Assembly: GCA_937916465.1 (NCBI GenBank)
Contig: CALFTK010000021.1
Location: forward strand, 1-64,000
Source: an uncultured Bacteroidales bacterium
Lineage (GTDB): Bacteria > Bacteroidota > Bacteroidia > Bacteroidales > Bacteroidaceae
Length of the DNA: 64,000 nt
Direction: 5' to 3'
Positions 17,619-27,650 of this stretch are shown here, in pieces (the stretch's first letter is position 1; every line of letters begins with the position of its first letter). Under the pieces are notes generated by a model. It was given only the letters and a program-made list of their open reading frames with translations, had not been told where the DNA came from and did not search any database. Both the position numbers and the translations under genes were made by a program.

Positions 17619-18455
17619 ATGCTGAAAGAATTGGGACATAGATTAATAACTGCCATATTGGGAATACTACCGGCTATGGTGTTAAATGCGGGAGAACCTG
17701 TGCCTTCGCAAGTTATCCCACTTACAGTTATGCCCACTGTAGAATGTCCGGCACATCTCTCTGTTGGGGTGGCTTACAATCTGGATAATCCTGCATCGTT
17801 TCTATATCCGGAATGGAGTAATCAGTATGTTCATAAATTTGATGATGTTCCGTTCCCCGATTCATTGGTAATAGTAATGAAGGATTTCTGTATGCCTACC
17901 GACAGTACCAGAATTACAGATAAGTATGGCTACAGACCACGTAGAACCAGAGTACATTATGGTCTTGATATAAAGGTGCTTACAGGCGATACCATAAAAT
18001 CGGCATTCGATGGTAAAGTGCGTATATCGCGCTATGAAAGACGTGGCTATGGTCACTATTTGGTAATAAGACATCCCAATGGTTTAGAGACAGTCTATGC
18101 TCATCTTTCAAAAAAACTTGTAAAAGAGAATCAAATAGTTCGTGCAGGTGAACCAATAGGTTTGGGCGGAAATACAGGCCGTTCAACAGGTTCACACCTC
18201 CATTTTGAAACCAGAATATTGGGTAAACCCATAAATCCGGCATTTATGTTTAATTTCCCTGAACAGTGTGCCGAAACAGATGTTTATGTATATCGTAAAG
18301 CCGATAATAAGGAGGTTTATTACAAGGTAAAGAGTGGCGATACACTGACGCGTATAGCCGCTAAGAATGAGACTTCAGTATCATCTATATGTAAGCTGAA
18401 TGGTATATCCAGAAATACCATACTGAGAGTGGGACAGACGTTAAGAGTTAATTGA
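17619..18455 (+). CDS. M23 family peptidase with C-terminal LysM domain
   Basis: A 278-residue exported protein with an N-terminal signal-like helix (LITAILGILPAMVLNAG). The M23 (LytM) zinc peptidase domain covers residues 105-215; zinc ligands are in VHYGLDI and the second motif HLHFE, with YAHLSK between. A LysM domain ends it (YKVKSGDTLTRIAAKNETS), which binds peptidoglycan. Such proteins cut or regulate peptide cross-links in the cell wall. Both catalytic motifs look intact, so an active endopeptidase is likely. Confidence 0.88.
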   Translation: MLKELGHRLITAILGILPAMVLNAGEPVPSQVIPLTVMPTVECPAHLSVGVAYNLDNPASFLYPEWSNQYVHKFDDVPFPDSLVIVMKDFCMPTDSTRITDKYGYRPRRTRVHYGLDIKVLTGDTIKSAFDGKVRISRYERRGYGHYLVIRHPNGLETVYAHLSKKLVKENQIVRAGEPIGLGGNTGRSTGSHLHFETRILGKPINPAFMFNFPEQCAETDVYVYRKADNKEVYYKVKSGDTLTRIAAKNETSVSSICKLNGISRNTILRVGQTLRVN

Positions 18456-18469
18456 CAAAAACAACATAT

Positions 18470-19042
18470 ATGTGCGAAATGTGTAACAATAAATCCGGAT
18501 GTCCGGATACCGACAAACAGTTTGAAGATATTCTGGCACTTTGCCGCGCTCTGTTTGTAAAGAAGATGCAGGATTATGGTCCGTCTTGGAGAATAATGCG
18601 TCCTCAATCGTTGACAGACCAGATTTTTATAAAGGCAAAACGTATTCGTGGAATAGAGACCACAAACGTGACTATGATTGATGAAGGAATACGTTCTGAG
18701 CTTATTGGTATTGTCAATTATGGCATTATTGCACTTATTCAGCTGGAATATGGTTGTTCCGATGTGGTTGACAAAAGTAAAGAGTGGGCTCTGGCAGAAT
18801 ATGACAAGTATGCCAATATGACTCTGGAACTAATGAAGAAGAAGAACCACGATTATCAGGAGGCATGGCGTGACATGCGTACCACATCATATACGGATTT
18901 TATTCTTACCAAGATAAATCGTACCAAAGAGATAGAAGATAATGGCGGCAAGACTATAGCTTCTGAAGGTATAGATGCCAATTATATGGATATGATAAAT
19001 TATGCCGTTTTTGGCCTTATCAAAATTAAATACGGAGAATAA
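18470..19042 (+). CDS. DUF1599 family protein
   Basis: A protein of about 190 residues made of two similar halves. Each half contains K(K/M)xxDYG-type and SLTDQIFIKAKRI/SYTDFILTKINRT segments, typical of DUF1599, which is frequent in Bacteroidetes. The repeated helical pattern recalls all-alpha nucleotide pyrophosphohydrolases, but no function is established. The start is uncertain: TTG at 18,452 overlaps the upstream stop, while ATG 18,470 gives a Cys-rich N-terminus (MCEMCNNKSGC). Its stop overlaps the next start by one base (TAATG), so the two genes are coupled. Confidence 0.75.
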   Translation: MCEMCNNKSGCPDTDKQFEDILALCRALFVKKMQDYGPSWRIMRPQSLTDQIFIKAKRIRGIETTNVTMIDEGIRSELIGIVNYGIIALIQLEYGCSDVVDKSKEWALAEYDKYANMTLELMKKKNHDYQEAWRDMRTTSYTDFILTKINRTKEIEDNGGKTIASEGIDANYMDMINYAVFGLIKIKYGE

Positions 19043-20172
19043 TGTCAGACAGAACCGCGAGAATACGCTTTGCAAAGATAATGACAACGGTATGCAGAAT
19101 ACTGTTGGGCATGGTTTTTGTCTTCTCCGGTATAGTAAAGGCTATAGACCCTGTTGGAACGCAGATTAAATTTACAGATTATCTGCTGGCTTTTGGTTGG
19201 GATGGCCTTTTGATGGATAGCACGTTGCTAATTTTTGCAGTTCTATTGGCAGGTATTGAATTTCTATTGGGTGTATATATGCTGATGGGCGTATTCTCTA
19301 AAGGAACCACATTGTTGTTATTCCTGATGATGTTGTTCCTAACCCCGTTTACACTATATACAGCAATTAAGAATCCGGTAGAAGATTGTGGCTGTTTTGG
19401 CGATGCGTTGATTTTAACCAACTGGCAGACATTTGAAAAGAATCTTCTGTTGCTGGTTATGTCAATATATCTGCTGTTTCATAGACATTTTATAAATCCG
19501 TTGGTCAGCGTAAAAAGGCAATGGTTGGTAACAGTTGTAACAGTATTGTTGCTTGTCCGTTTTACCCTGAACAATATTATGGGTTTGCCAATATTGGATT
19601 TTCGTCCGTACAAAGTGGGTACAGACTTACGTACAGAGATATATGAGAAATCAAATCCGCTGATGGCCGATTTCTTTATACTGGACGATAATCTGAATGA
19701 TGTTACTCCAATGCTTTTGGAAGATTCCGGTTACACATTCTTGTTGGTGTCTGACCATTTAGAGAGAGCAGAAGATAGTCATCTGGATTTGGTTGATGAT
19801 GTCTATGATTATTGCAATAAATATGGTTACGGTTTTTATGGTGTAACTGCTTCAACCATGAATGTAGTGGATGAATGGAAAAACAGTAACGGAGCAGATT
19901 ATAAGTTTTTCTATTCGGACGAAATTCCATTGCAGACTTTGGTTAGGTCAAATCCGGGACTCGTACTTATAAAAGACGGTGTATTGGTAAATAAATGGAG
20001 TTCGCACAGAATACCTACGGAAGAATATCTGGATGTTCCATTGGAACAGAGTTATTTAGGCGAACAACCTGTAAAGAGCAAAGGCTTTACAATTTTATCC
20101 ATAATCATGCTGTTTGTATTGCCTTTATCGCTTATTGTGTTGATAGACAGATTGAAGAATAGAGTTTTATAA
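19042..20172 (+). CDS. DoxX/MauE-like membrane protein (BT_3928-type)
   Basis: A 376-residue protein. The first 170 residues hold four to five membrane helices of the DoxX/MauE type, including GMVFVFSGIVKAIDP, and the paired-cysteine motif DCGCFGD, which suggests a redox role. A C-terminal extramembrane part (residues 200-350) resembles a thioredoxin-like fold without a clear CxxC. A final hydrophobic segment (ILSIIMLFVLPLSLIVLID) anchors it. Conserved next to DUF1599 and tpiA genes in Bacteroidetes. The substrate is unknown; a part in disulfide or quinone chemistry is inference. Confidence 0.7.
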   Translation: MSDRTARIRFAKIMTTVCRILLGMVFVFSGIVKAIDPVGTQIKFTDYLLAFGWDGLLMDSTLLIFAVLLAGIEFLLGVYMLMGVFSKGTTLLLFLMMLFLTPFTLYTAIKNPVEDCGCFGDALILTNWQTFEKNLLLLVMSIYLLFHRHFINPLVSVKRQWLVTVVTVLLLVRFTLNNIMGLPILDFRPYKVGTDLRTEIYEKSNPLMADFFILDDNLNDVTPMLLEDSGYTFLLVSDHLERAEDSHLDLVDDVYDYCNKYGYGFYGVTASTMNVVDEWKNSNGADYKFFYSDEIPLQTLVRSNPGLVLIKDGVLVNKWSSHRIPTEEYLDVPLEQSYLGEQPVKSKGFTILSIIMLFVLPLSLIVLIDRLKNRVL

Positions 20173-20190
20173 CAATAAATTTTAAAAGAA

Positions 20191-20949
20191 ATGAGAAAAA
20201 AGATTGTAGCAGGAAACTGGAAGATGAACAAGAATCTTCAGGAAGGTATTGAGTTGGTAAAGGAAATCAACGCTATGTTGGTAGCCGAAAAACCAAATTG
20301 TGATGTAGTAGTATGTACTCCATTCATACATTTGGCTTCTGTAACTCCATTAGTTGACCAGAATTTGGTTGGCATTGGTGCAGAAAACTGTGCCGATAAG
20401 GCTTCGGGTGCTTACACGGGTGAAGTTTCTGCCTCTATGATTGCTTCAACTGGTGCAAAATATTGTATCCTCGGTCATTCAGAACGCAGAGCTTACTATC
20501 ACGAAACTGATGAAATTCTGAAAGAGAAGGTTCAGTTGGCTCTTGAAAACGGTCTTACTCCTATTTTCTGTGTAGGTGAAGTAAAAGAAGAGCGTGTATC
20601 AGGTATTCAGAATCAGGTGGTTAAAGGTCAGTTAGAGGGTGGCTTGTTCAACCTTTCTGCTGAAGACTTTGGCAAGATTGTAATTGCTTACGAACCGGTT
20701 TGGGCTATAGGTACAGGTCTTACAGCTACAGCAGAACAGGCAGAAGAGATGCATGCATTCATCCGTTCAGAGATTGCAGCCAAGTATGGCCAGCAGGTTG
20801 CTGATGATTGCTCAATCCTTTACGGTGGCAGTTGCAAAGCATCAAATGCAAAAGAGTTGTTCGCAAATCCTAACGTAGATGGTGGTCTGATAGGTGGTGC
20901 TTCATTGAAAGCTGCCGATTTCAAGGGTATCATCGATGCATGGAACTAA
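20191..20949 (+). CDS. tpiA: Triosephosphate isomerase
   Basis: A 252-residue TIM-barrel enzyme of glycolysis that interconverts glyceraldehyde 3-phosphate and dihydroxyacetone phosphate. The active-site lysine is in GNWKMNK (Lys13 region), the histidine in LGHSERR, the catalytic glutamate in [11 protein letters not shown], and the phosphate loop is YGGSCK. All key residues are present. It precedes a SPOR protein and folE with very short gaps. Confidence 0.96.
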   Translation: MRKKIVAGNWKMNKNLQEGIELVKEINAMLVAEKPNCDVVVCTPFIHLASVTPLVDQNLVGIGAENCADKASGAYTGEVSASMIASTGAKYCILGHSERRAYYHETDEILKEKVQLALENGLTPIFCVGEVKEERVSGIQNQVVKGQLEGGLFNLSAEDFGKIVIAYEPVWAIGTGLTATAEQAEEMHAFIRSEIAAKYGQQVADDCSILYGGSCKASNAKELFANPNVDGGLIGGASLKAADFKGIIDAWN

Positions 20950-20956
20950 TATAAAG

Positions 20957-21409
20957 ATGATGAAAAAGACAGGATTGTTATTTGTCCTGCTTCTCTTAAC
21001 GGTGACGGCCGGTGCCCAACAGACACTGGTCGATCACTTGGAGAGAGATGTTGAAGGCAAAGGTGTTATTAGGGTGGATAGAGATGCCAGACTTGATAGT
21101 CTTATAGGAACAACTATGAACTATCAGGCCGGAACTATGGTTAAAGCTACCGGATACCGTATTCAGGTATATGCCGGTAACAATACCCGCTATGCCAAAG
21201 AGCAGGCTCAGGAGGCAGAGAAGTTTATCCGTATGAACTATCCGCAACTGCCTGTCTATACTCTTTTTAAATCGCCTCGCTGGCTATGTACGGTTGGTGA
21301 TTTTATCTATTATGAAGAGGCTTACGAAGTGATGCGTAAACTTAAAAAGGAGACTCCCTACAAAGGGCTTATCATTTTAAGAAATCAAGAAATCAACGTA
21401 TATTTATGA
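20957..21409 (+). CDS. SPOR-domain exported protein
   Basis: A 150-residue protein with a signal peptide ([18 protein letters not shown]). A C-terminal SPOR domain ([18 protein letters not shown], then [11 protein letters not shown]) binds denuded peptidoglycan at division sites in other bacteria. I start at the ATG 20,957, right before the signal sequence; an upstream ATG at 20,936 overlaps tpiA. Its stop overlaps the folE start by four bases (ATGA), so translation is coupled. The domain placement is clear, the cell role is inferred. Confidence 0.8.
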   Translation: MMKKTGLLFVLLLLTVTAGAQQTLVDHLERDVEGKGVIRVDRDARLDSLIGTTMNYQAGTMVKATGYRIQVYAGNNTRYAKEQAQEAEKFIRMNYPQLPVYTLFKSPRWLCTVGDFIYYEEAYEVMRKLKKETPYKGLIILRNQEINVYL

Positions 21410-21999
21410 GTAGTTTGATTCCATTTTCAGACGAAGAATCAAAAGATTTTCAGGCTCTTAAAAAACATTATGAAGAGATATTAAGGATTATTGAGCCTAA
21501 TCCGGACAGAGAGGGTTTGGAACGTACTCCTTTGAGAGTTGCCAAAACATTTATGGATTTTACAAGTGGTTATAAAATAGATCCGGCTGCGGTGCTAAAA
21601 TCGGCAATGTTCAAAGAAGACTATAGTCAAATGGTCATTGTAAAGGATATTGATTTTTATTCTCTCTGTGAACATCATCTTCTTCCTTTCTATGGAAAGG
21701 TTCATGTAGCTTATATACCCAATGGTTATATTACCGGTTTAAGTAAGATAGCCCGTGTGGTTGATGTGTTTGCCAGAAGACTTCAGGTACAGGAGCGAAT
21801 GACCTACCAGATTAAGGAGTGTATTCAACAAACTTTACAACCTCTGGGTGTGATGGTTGTTGTTGAGGCTAGCCACATGTGTATGCAGATGCGTGGTGTA
21901 GAAAAACAGAATTCCATTACTACAACGTCCGATTTTACCGGTGCTTTCAATCAGGCAAAGACGCGTGAAGAGTTTATGAATCTGATAAACAGAAAGTGA
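21406..21999 (+). CDS. folE: GTP cyclohydrolase I
   Basis: A 197-residue enzyme that turns GTP into dihydroneopterin triphosphate, the first step of folate synthesis. Zinc-binding cysteine and histidines appear in [20 protein letters not shown] and later in [21 protein letters not shown] is also a signature. Length is normal for the bacterial FolE1 type. It lies eight bases from the end of the convergent dnaG. Confidence 0.96.
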   Translation: MSSLIPFSDEESKDFQALKKHYEEILRIIEPNPDREGLERTPLRVAKTFMDFTSGYKIDPAAVLKSAMFKEDYSQMVIVKDIDFYSLCEHHLLPFYGKVHVAYIPNGYITGLSKIARVVDVFARRLQVQERMTYQIKECIQQTLQPLGVMVVVEASHMCMQMRGVEKQNSITTTSDFTGAFNQAKTREEFMNLINRK

Positions 22000-22007
22000 G
22001 TAAAGTT

Positions 22008-24020
22008 TTATAGGTGAACCACTCGGTCACCTAATTTTTTTGCCAGTTCATTACGTGCGGTAAGCAGTGTTTTGTATCTGTTCTGTGCCTCTATAAATAT
22101 TTCCGGATTTTCAATAGTTTCCGGTTTTTGTATCTCTTTAAGCACTTTGTCAATTTCAAAACGAACTATCTCATACTGATAGTCAGTCATTATATGTGTT
22201 GTCAAATCAAACAATCTTTCCTCTACAGGAGTACTGTTTTTTGAAAACATTTGGCTTAACTGATATGGCTCTTCTATAAGACTGGCGGCTGTAAGGCTGA
22301 TAAATTCTTCGGAATGGGATAGAAAGAATCTTTCACTTGTAAAATTGGGAGTGTTACAATTTTCTCTATACAACTCCAGAATTCGTCGGTATATGGGATG
22401 CTGCAGTTCAATACCATCGTTTTCTAAAGATTGCGATATGAATTCGCCAACTGTGATGCTCTGTTCTTCTTCCTCCAAATAGCAAAATTCTTTGTCGGCA
22501 AATCGAACCAGATATTGTGCTATAAGTCTCTCCTTCTTCATTATCTGTTCGTAACCGGCACGTTTTAATGCCCGGATCTCATTCTTTAGCTTTTCTATAC
22601 TGTTTTCCTGTGTCTGATTGGTGGTGACATCGGAACCATCTCCTGTAGTATCTTCCTGTTCACTTTTTTCCATATTGCTCTCCTGATTGCGAACAGGAAC
22701 ATTTTGCTGCGGTTCATTATATTTTTCACGCTGTCTCTTGTTGACATCGTTTATAAGCAGTTGTTCACCAACGTGAAGTATCTGTGAACATTCGGTTATA
22801 TAGACAGAGCGTACTATGGGATCATCTATTACCGAAATACTCTGAGTTATCTCTTTTATCAGGTTGGAACGCGATATAGGGTCGTCCGAAGCCTCTTCCA
22901 TTAGAAGGTTTACCTTGAATCTTATAAAGTCTATTTGATGCTTGTCTATATACTCCTGAAATTTTGCAGCACCCATTTTTTGTGAAAAACTGTCAGGGTC
23001 TTCTCCGTCGGGTAGTAATAGCACTTTTACGTTCATACCCTCTGCCAATAACATATCTATACCACGCAGAGAAGCTTTGATACCGGCCTTATCGCCATCG
23101 TAAAGCACTGTTATGTTGTTGGTAAAACGGTGTATCAGTCTAATCTGTCCCTTGGTTAGGGATGTCCCGCTGGAAGCAACTACGTTCTCTATACCTGCCT
23201 GTACCATTGAAATAACGTCGGCATAGCCCTCTACCAAAAAACAACGGTCTTTGCGTGTTATGGCCTGTTTTGCAAAATACAATCCGTACAGTTCGTTGCT
23301 CTTTGAATAGATGATAGATTCAGGTGAATTTACATATTTGGCAGCTTTGGGGTCCGATTTCATAATACGTCCGCCAAAAGCCACAACTTTTCCCGATAAT
23401 GAGTGGACCGGAAATATCACTCTGCCCCAAAAACGGTCACGTAGTGTTCCATCTTCTTTCTGATAGCACAATCCGGTCTTTACCAGAAGTTCTTTGTTGA
23501 ATCCTTTGGCAATAGCTGCATCAGCAGTTGAATGTCCGTTGTCAGGGCAGTATCCCAGCTGGAATTTCTTTATAATATCGTCTCGGAATTTACGATTCTT
23601 CAAATAACTGAGACCTATGGCCCTACCTCGGTCTGAATACAAACTGTCTGTAAAAAAATCGGCAGCAAACTGATTTATAATAAACATGGATTCGCGGTCT
23701 CTATGCAGTTCCTTTTCTTTATCGGTATATTCTCTATGCTGGAACGGAATACCATACTTCTTTGCCAGCCATTCAGCTGCCTGATTGAAAGACATCTGTT
23801 CGTGTTCCATCAAAAAGTGAATGGCATTTCCACCCTTTCCGCAACTAAAACATTTGCATATCCCTTTTGATGGCGATACATAAAATGAAGGTGTCTTTTC
23901 ATCGTGAAACGGACATAAACCAACGTAATTCACACCTCTTTTATGAAGTGTGACAAAATCTGAAACTACATCAACTATGTTTGCAGTGTCTATTATGCGC
24001 TGTATTGTCAAACTGTCCAT
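22008..24020 (-). CDS. dnaG: DNA primase
   Basis: A 670-residue enzyme that lays RNA primers at replication forks. The CHC2 zinc finger is at residues 37-64 (CPFHDEKTPSF, CFSCGKGGNAIHFL). The TOPRIM catalytic core includes VEGYADVISM and the acidic VLYDGDKAG. A Gln/Glu-rich linker and the DnaB-binding C-terminal helicase-interaction domain follow. Length is typical of Bacteroidetes primases. It is transcribed opposite to folE. Confidence 0.95.
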   Translation of the reverse strand: MDSLTIQRIIDTANIVDVVSDFVTLHKRGVNYVGLCPFHDEKTPSFYVSPSKGICKCFSCGKGGNAIHFLMEHEQMSFNQAAEWLAKKYGIPFQHREYTDKEKELHRDRESMFIINQFAADFFTDSLYSDRGRAIGLSYLKNRKFRDDIIKKFQLGYCPDNGHSTADAAIAKGFNKELLVKTGLCYQKEDGTLRDRFWGRVIFPVHSLSGKVVAFGGRIMKSDPKAAKYVNSPESIIYSKSNELYGLYFAKQAITRKDRCFLVEGYADVISMVQAGIENVVASSGTSLTKGQIRLIHRFTNNITVLYDGDKAGIKASLRGIDMLLAEGMNVKVLLLPDGEDPDSFSQKMGAAKFQEYIDKHQIDFIRFKVNLLMEEASDDPISRSNLIKEITQSISVIDDPIVRSVYITECSQILHVGEQLLINDVNKRQREKYNEPQQNVPVRNQESNMEKSEQEDTTGDGSDVTTNQTQENSIEKLKNEIRALKRAGYEQIMKKERLIAQYLVRFADKEFCYLEEEEQSITVGEFISQSLENDGIELQHPIYRRILELYRENCNTPNFTSERFFLSHSEEFISLTAASLIEEPYQLSQMFSKNSTPVEERLFDLTTHIMTDYQYEIVRFEIDKVLKEIQKPETIENPEIFIEAQNRYKTLLTARNELAKKLGDRVVHL

Positions 24021-24052
24021 TTCCTGTTTGAATAGTAATTTCTGATGAAACG

Positions 24053-24060
24053 CAAAAGTA
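24053..24060 (-). promoter_or_regulatory. Bacteroidetes -7 promoter box for dnaG
   Basis: On the minus strand the bases read TACTTTTG, a fit to TAnnTTTG, 33 bases upstream of the dnaG start. A clear -33 TTG was not found at the expected spacing, so the call rests on the -7 box alone. Confidence 0.4.
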
Positions 24061-24194
24061 GTAATTTTAGCCGAATAATCTGCTTTTATCAGATAATGAT
24101 GATTTTTTTTGTTGTTTTACAATTTTTATGCCGAAAAAGGAGTTATAATTAAGAAATAATCACTTATTTTGTAGTGATTTACAAATGGAAAACT

Positions 24195-24623
24195 ATGAAC
24201 GATAAAAACAAACCTTACAAGCTAAGAGAGAAGGTGGAAAAAGATGCCAGCTATAGAGGCATGATTAGATTGGAACTGGCCGATGAATTGTATGACAAGA
24301 TTCTAACCATTATTGTTGCTGAAAAAAAATACAGGGATCCTGAGTATTCAGCGAAACAACTAGCCAAGGATTTACATACTAATCCACGATATCTTTCTGC
24401 TGTGATTAACTCAAGATTTGGAATGAATTATTCCAGTTTGGTGAATGAATTCAGAGTACGTGATGCTCAGAATATGTTAGTCGATAAACGCTATGTAGAT
24501 AAGACTATGGAGGAGATAGGTCTTATGGTGGGCTTTGCCAACAGACAGTCTTTTTACGCAGCATTTTTTAAGGAGAAGGGGGAGGCGCCTAATCAATACA
24601 AGAAGAGGCATACTCGTTCCTGA
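24195..24623 (+). CDS. AraC-type HTH protein
   Basis: A 142-residue DNA-binding protein with two helix-turn-helix motifs of the AraC type. The first is in YSAKQLAKDLHTNPRYLSAV, the second in MEEIGLMVGFANRQSFYAAF, ending in KEKGEAPNQYKKR. There is no separate ligand domain before them, only a short N-terminal helix region, so it resembles the DNA-binding part of Bacteroidetes one-component or HTCS regulators. Start 24,195 was preferred over an upstream in-frame ATG at 24,174 because it matches the region just after the AT-rich promoter. Targets are unknown. Confidence 0.75.
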   Translation: MNDKNKPYKLREKVEKDASYRGMIRLELADELYDKILTIIVAEKKYRDPEYSAKQLAKDLHTNPRYLSAVINSRFGMNYSSLVNEFRVRDAQNMLVDKRYVDKTMEEIGLMVGFANRQSFYAAFFKEKGEAPNQYKKRHTRS

Positions 24624-24651
24624 ATAGCCGGTTCAGACCGGTTTTGATATA

Positions 24652-25236
24652 ATGGATATTGAAGAACAGGTCCGACAAATAAAACAGAAATTGTACCTTG
24701 CGATGAACGGAATAGCATCGAAAGGTATGCGTGACAACGGAATCAGTTATAAACTGAATTTCGGGGTCGAATTGCCACGTATTAAGGATATTGCAGCATC
24801 TTTTGATAAAGATGAATCGCTTGCTCTACGACTTTGGAAAGAGAATATCAGGGAGTGTAAGATATTGGCGGCATTGCTTTATCCTACGGAACAGTTCAAA
24901 ACTGATATGGCTAATCTATGGTTAGATGAAATTCTTTTTGTAGATTTGGCAGAAATATGTTCTATGTACCTTTTCAGCAGGATGGAAGGGGCATCGGTTG
25001 CTGCGTTTAGATGGATAGCCGATAGCAGAGAAATGCATCAATATTGTGGCTATATTACATTAGCCCATCTATTTAAACGCAAACTTGAAATGAACGAAAG
25101 ATATATTTTGGAGTTTAGCGATCAGGTTAAAACTGCTATGTCCGGAAAGGGGATGCTTACGGCGTGTGCAGCAAAGATTGCTTTAGAGAGTTTTAGAAAC
25201 AATTATGGAGACAGAGAACCAATATCAGGTTTATAA
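24652..25236 (+). CDS. AlkD-like DNA alkylation repair/HEAT-repeat protein
   Basis: A 194-residue all-helical protein of the DNA alkylation repair (AlkD) family. The pattern LWKENIRECKILAALLYP and later VAAFRWIADS fits the HEAT-like repeats that hold alkylated bases in AlkD glycosylases. Whether the catalytic Asp/Trp residues are kept cannot be judged with certainty, so it may be a non-catalytic relative. Its end overlaps the fur-like gene start by 32 bases (25,205-25,236). Confidence 0.6.
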   Translation: MDIEEQVRQIKQKLYLAMNGIASKGMRDNGISYKLNFGVELPRIKDIAASFDKDESLALRLWKENIRECKILAALLYPTEQFKTDMANLWLDEILFVDLAEICSMYLFSRMEGASVAAFRWIADSREMHQYCGYITLAHLFKRKLEMNERYILEFSDQVKTAMSGKGMLTACAAKIALESFRNNYGDREPISGL

Positions 25237-25690
25237 GAGTAAGTTTGCAGAGTTTCTGAAACAGCAGGGTCTTAAAAAGACTCCGGAAAGGTTTGCAATA
25301 CTTGATGCTATATATGCGACTGAAGGGCATTTTACACCTGAATCACTGTTGGAGGATATTCTGAATAAGCAGAATTTCCGTTTAAGCCGGGCTACGGTTT
25401 ATAACAACATGGATTTGATGTTGGAAGCCGGGCTTATTAAGAAGCATCTCTTTACAAATGGTGTCCGTTACGAAAAGTATGTGGATTTTGAATCGCACAA
25501 TCACCTTATCTGTACAGCATGTGGTAAGGTAATGGAATGTAGGGACGAAGGGGTGAAGAATGCCATAGAGGCTATGCGAATTAAGAAATTTGCAATGACA
25601 GGATATGCTCTGTATATATATGGTTTGTGTAGCAGATGTTCAGCTGCACAAAAGAGAAAACAGAAGAAATTAATGAATAAAACAAAATAA
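25205..25690 (+). CDS. Fur-family transcriptional regulator
   Basis: A 161-residue Fur/PerR-type metalloregulator. The N-terminal winged helix (KKTPERFAILDAI, LSRATVYNNMDLM) holds the DNA-recognition helix. The C-terminal part has a structural zinc site formed by CTACGK and the C-terminal CSRCS, with H-rich SHNHLICTACG in between. It senses iron, zinc or peroxide; which one is unclear, though the lack of a His-rich regulatory site favours a PerR/Fur type over Zur. It overlaps the AlkD-like gene by 32 bases and is followed by purA one base later. Confidence 0.85.
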   Translation: METENQYQVYKSKFAEFLKQQGLKKTPERFAILDAIYATEGHFTPESLLEDILNKQNFRLSRATVYNNMDLMLEAGLIKKHLFTNGVRYEKYVDFESHNHLICTACGKVMECRDEGVKNAIEAMRIKKFAMTGYALYIYGLCSRCSAAQKRKQKKLMNKTK

Positions 25691-25691
25691 G

Positions 25692-26966
25692 ATGAAAGAG
25701 AAGATTGATGTTCTTTTAGGCCTGCAATGGGGCGACGAGGGAAAAGGAAAAGTTGTGGATGTATTAACCCCAAGGTATGATGTGGTGGCTCGTTTTCAGG
25801 GTGGCCCAAATGCCGGTCATACCCTAATTTTTGATGGTAAACATTTTGTGCTCAAATCAATACCATCGGGTGTGTTTCAGGGTGACAAACAGAATATTAT
25901 AGGTAATGGAATGGTTATTGATGCAGCTCTTTTCAAAGCAGAAGCAGAAGCTTTGGAGAATGCAGGAATTAATCTGAAATCAAGACTTCTCATATCAAAG
26001 AAGGCACATCTTATACTTCCTACCCACAGATTGTTGGATAGTGCCATAGAGGCATCTAAAGGTAAGAGTAAGGTGGGTACTACAGGTCGCGGAATAGGTC
26101 CTACTTATACAGATAAGGTTGCCAGAACAGGTGTTAGAATAGGTGATTTGCTGCGTCCTGACTTCCAGCAGAGATATGAAGATGCAAAGGCTGCACACGA
26201 ACGTACATTGAAAAGCTTGAACTTTGAATATGATCTGGCTCCTATTGAAGCAGCTTGGAAAGAGGGTATTGAGTATATCAAGCAGTTTACATTTGTAGAT
26301 AGCGAACACTTTGTAAACAATCTGTTAAGAGAGGGTAAGAGTGTACTTTGCGAAGGTGCTCAAGGTACTATGTTAGATATAGATTTTGGTTCTTATCCAT
26401 TTGTAACATCTTCAAATACCGTTTGTGCCGGTGCATGTACAGGATTGGGTATTGCTCCTAACAGAATAGGTAAAGTTTATGGTATAATGAAAGCATACTG
26501 TACACGTGTAGGTAGCGGACCATTCCCAACAGAACTGTTCGATGCCGATGGTGAACTTATGTCAGATCGTGGTCACGAATTTGGTGCGGTAACAGGTCGT
26601 CGTCGCCGTTGCGGTTGGGTTGATTTGGTTGCTTTGCGTTATGCTGTTCGCATAAACGGTGTTACAGACTTGATTCTTATGAAGAGTGATGTACTGGATA
26701 CTATGCCAACAATCAAGGCTTGTGTAGCATATAAGTTACAGGATGGTACCATAACAGACGAATTCCCATTTGACTGTGAAGGTGTAGAGCCACAGTATGA
26801 AGAGTTACCGGGTTGGCAAACCGATTTGACACAGGTAAAGAGTGAAGATGAATTCCCTGAAGAGTTCAACCAGTATATATCATTCCTGGAAGAGTATCTT
26901 GAAACACCTATTTCCATAGTATCGGTAGGTCCGGATAGAAATCAGACAATAGTAAGAGAAAAATAG
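25692..26966 (+). CDS. purA: Adenylosuccinate synthetase
   Basis: A 424-residue enzyme that joins IMP and aspartate using GTP in AMP synthesis. The N-terminal P-loop-like GLQWGDEGKGK, catalytic GGPNAGHT, GTTGRGIGP and the arginine-rich TGRRRRCGWVD are all present. Length is normal. It starts one base after the Fur-family gene, and probably shares its transcript. Confidence 0.96.
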   Translation: MKEKIDVLLGLQWGDEGKGKVVDVLTPRYDVVARFQGGPNAGHTLIFDGKHFVLKSIPSGVFQGDKQNIIGNGMVIDAALFKAEAEALENAGINLKSRLLISKKAHLILPTHRLLDSAIEASKGKSKVGTTGRGIGPTYTDKVARTGVRIGDLLRPDFQQRYEDAKAAHERTLKSLNFEYDLAPIEAAWKEGIEYIKQFTFVDSEHFVNNLLREGKSVLCEGAQGTMLDIDFGSYPFVTSSNTVCAGACTGLGIAPNRIGKVYGIMKAYCTRVGSGPFPTELFDADGELMSDRGHEFGAVTGRRRRCGWVDLVALRYAVRINGVTDLILMKSDVLDTMPTIKACVAYKLQDGTITDEFPFDCEGVEPQYEELPGWQTDLTQVKSEDEFPEEFNQYISFLEEYLETPISIVSVGPDRNQTIVREK

Positions 26967-26976
26967 TGGTTTAGAG

Positions 26977-27648
26977 ATGGGTTATATTGCACTGTTCATA
27001 TTTATAGCTATAGCCAGTTTTGTAGTTCAGACAAATCTGCAAAGCAAGTTTAAAAGATATTCCAGATTGGCAACCAATGGCAATTTGAGTGGAGCTGATG
27101 TAGCACGTATTATGCTACAACAATATGGAATTAAGGATGTTGCGGTTCAGTGTGTGGATGGTCAGCTTACAGATCATTATGATCCAACTAAAAAGGTTGT
27201 TAACCTAAGTCGCGATGTCTATAATGGTCGTAATATAGCAGCTGCAGCAGTGGCTGCACATGAATGTGGTCATGCTGTACAGCATGCTGTGGCTTATGCT
27301 CCGCTGCAATTACGTTCTGCATTGGTTCCTGTGGTAAATTTTGCATCCCAATGGGTGTCATGGATATTACTGATAGGTGTCTTTTCAATAGAGATGTTCC
27401 CCGGACTGATATGGATAGGTATTGCACTTTTTGCAACAACCACGTTGTTCAGTTTTGTAACACTGCCTGTAGAGATTGATGCCAGTAAAAGAGCATTGTC
27501 ATGGTTGGCGCAATCAAATGTAACTACACCACAGACTGCAGAACCTGCGCGTGAAGCACTGCGTTCAGCTGCATACACTTACGTGATTGCTGCAATATCG
27601 TCTTTGGGTACACTTTTATATTATATTTCAATAGCAAGAAGAGATTAA
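26977..27648 (+). CDS. YugP-type membrane zinc metallopeptidase
   Basis: A 223-residue integral membrane protein with an N-terminal membrane helix. The zinc-binding motif [12 protein letters not shown] (HExxH) is followed by a long hydrophobic hairpin ([20 protein letters not shown] and [16 protein letters not shown]). [12 protein letters not shown] gives the third zinc-ligand glutamate region. The domain order is that of the Zn-dependent neutral protease 2 / YugP family. Substrates are unknown. It ends two bases before hisS, so the two are likely co-transcribed. Confidence 0.82.
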   Translation: MGYIALFIFIAIASFVVQTNLQSKFKRYSRLATNGNLSGADVARIMLQQYGIKDVAVQCVDGQLTDHYDPTKKVVNLSRDVYNGRNIAAAAVAAHECGHAVQHAVAYAPLQLRSALVPVVNFASQWVSWILLIGVFSIEMFPGLIWIGIALFATTTLFSFVTLPVEIDASKRALSWLAQSNVTTPQTAEPAREALRSAAYTYVIAAISSLGTLLYYISIARRD

Positions 27649-27650
27649 TA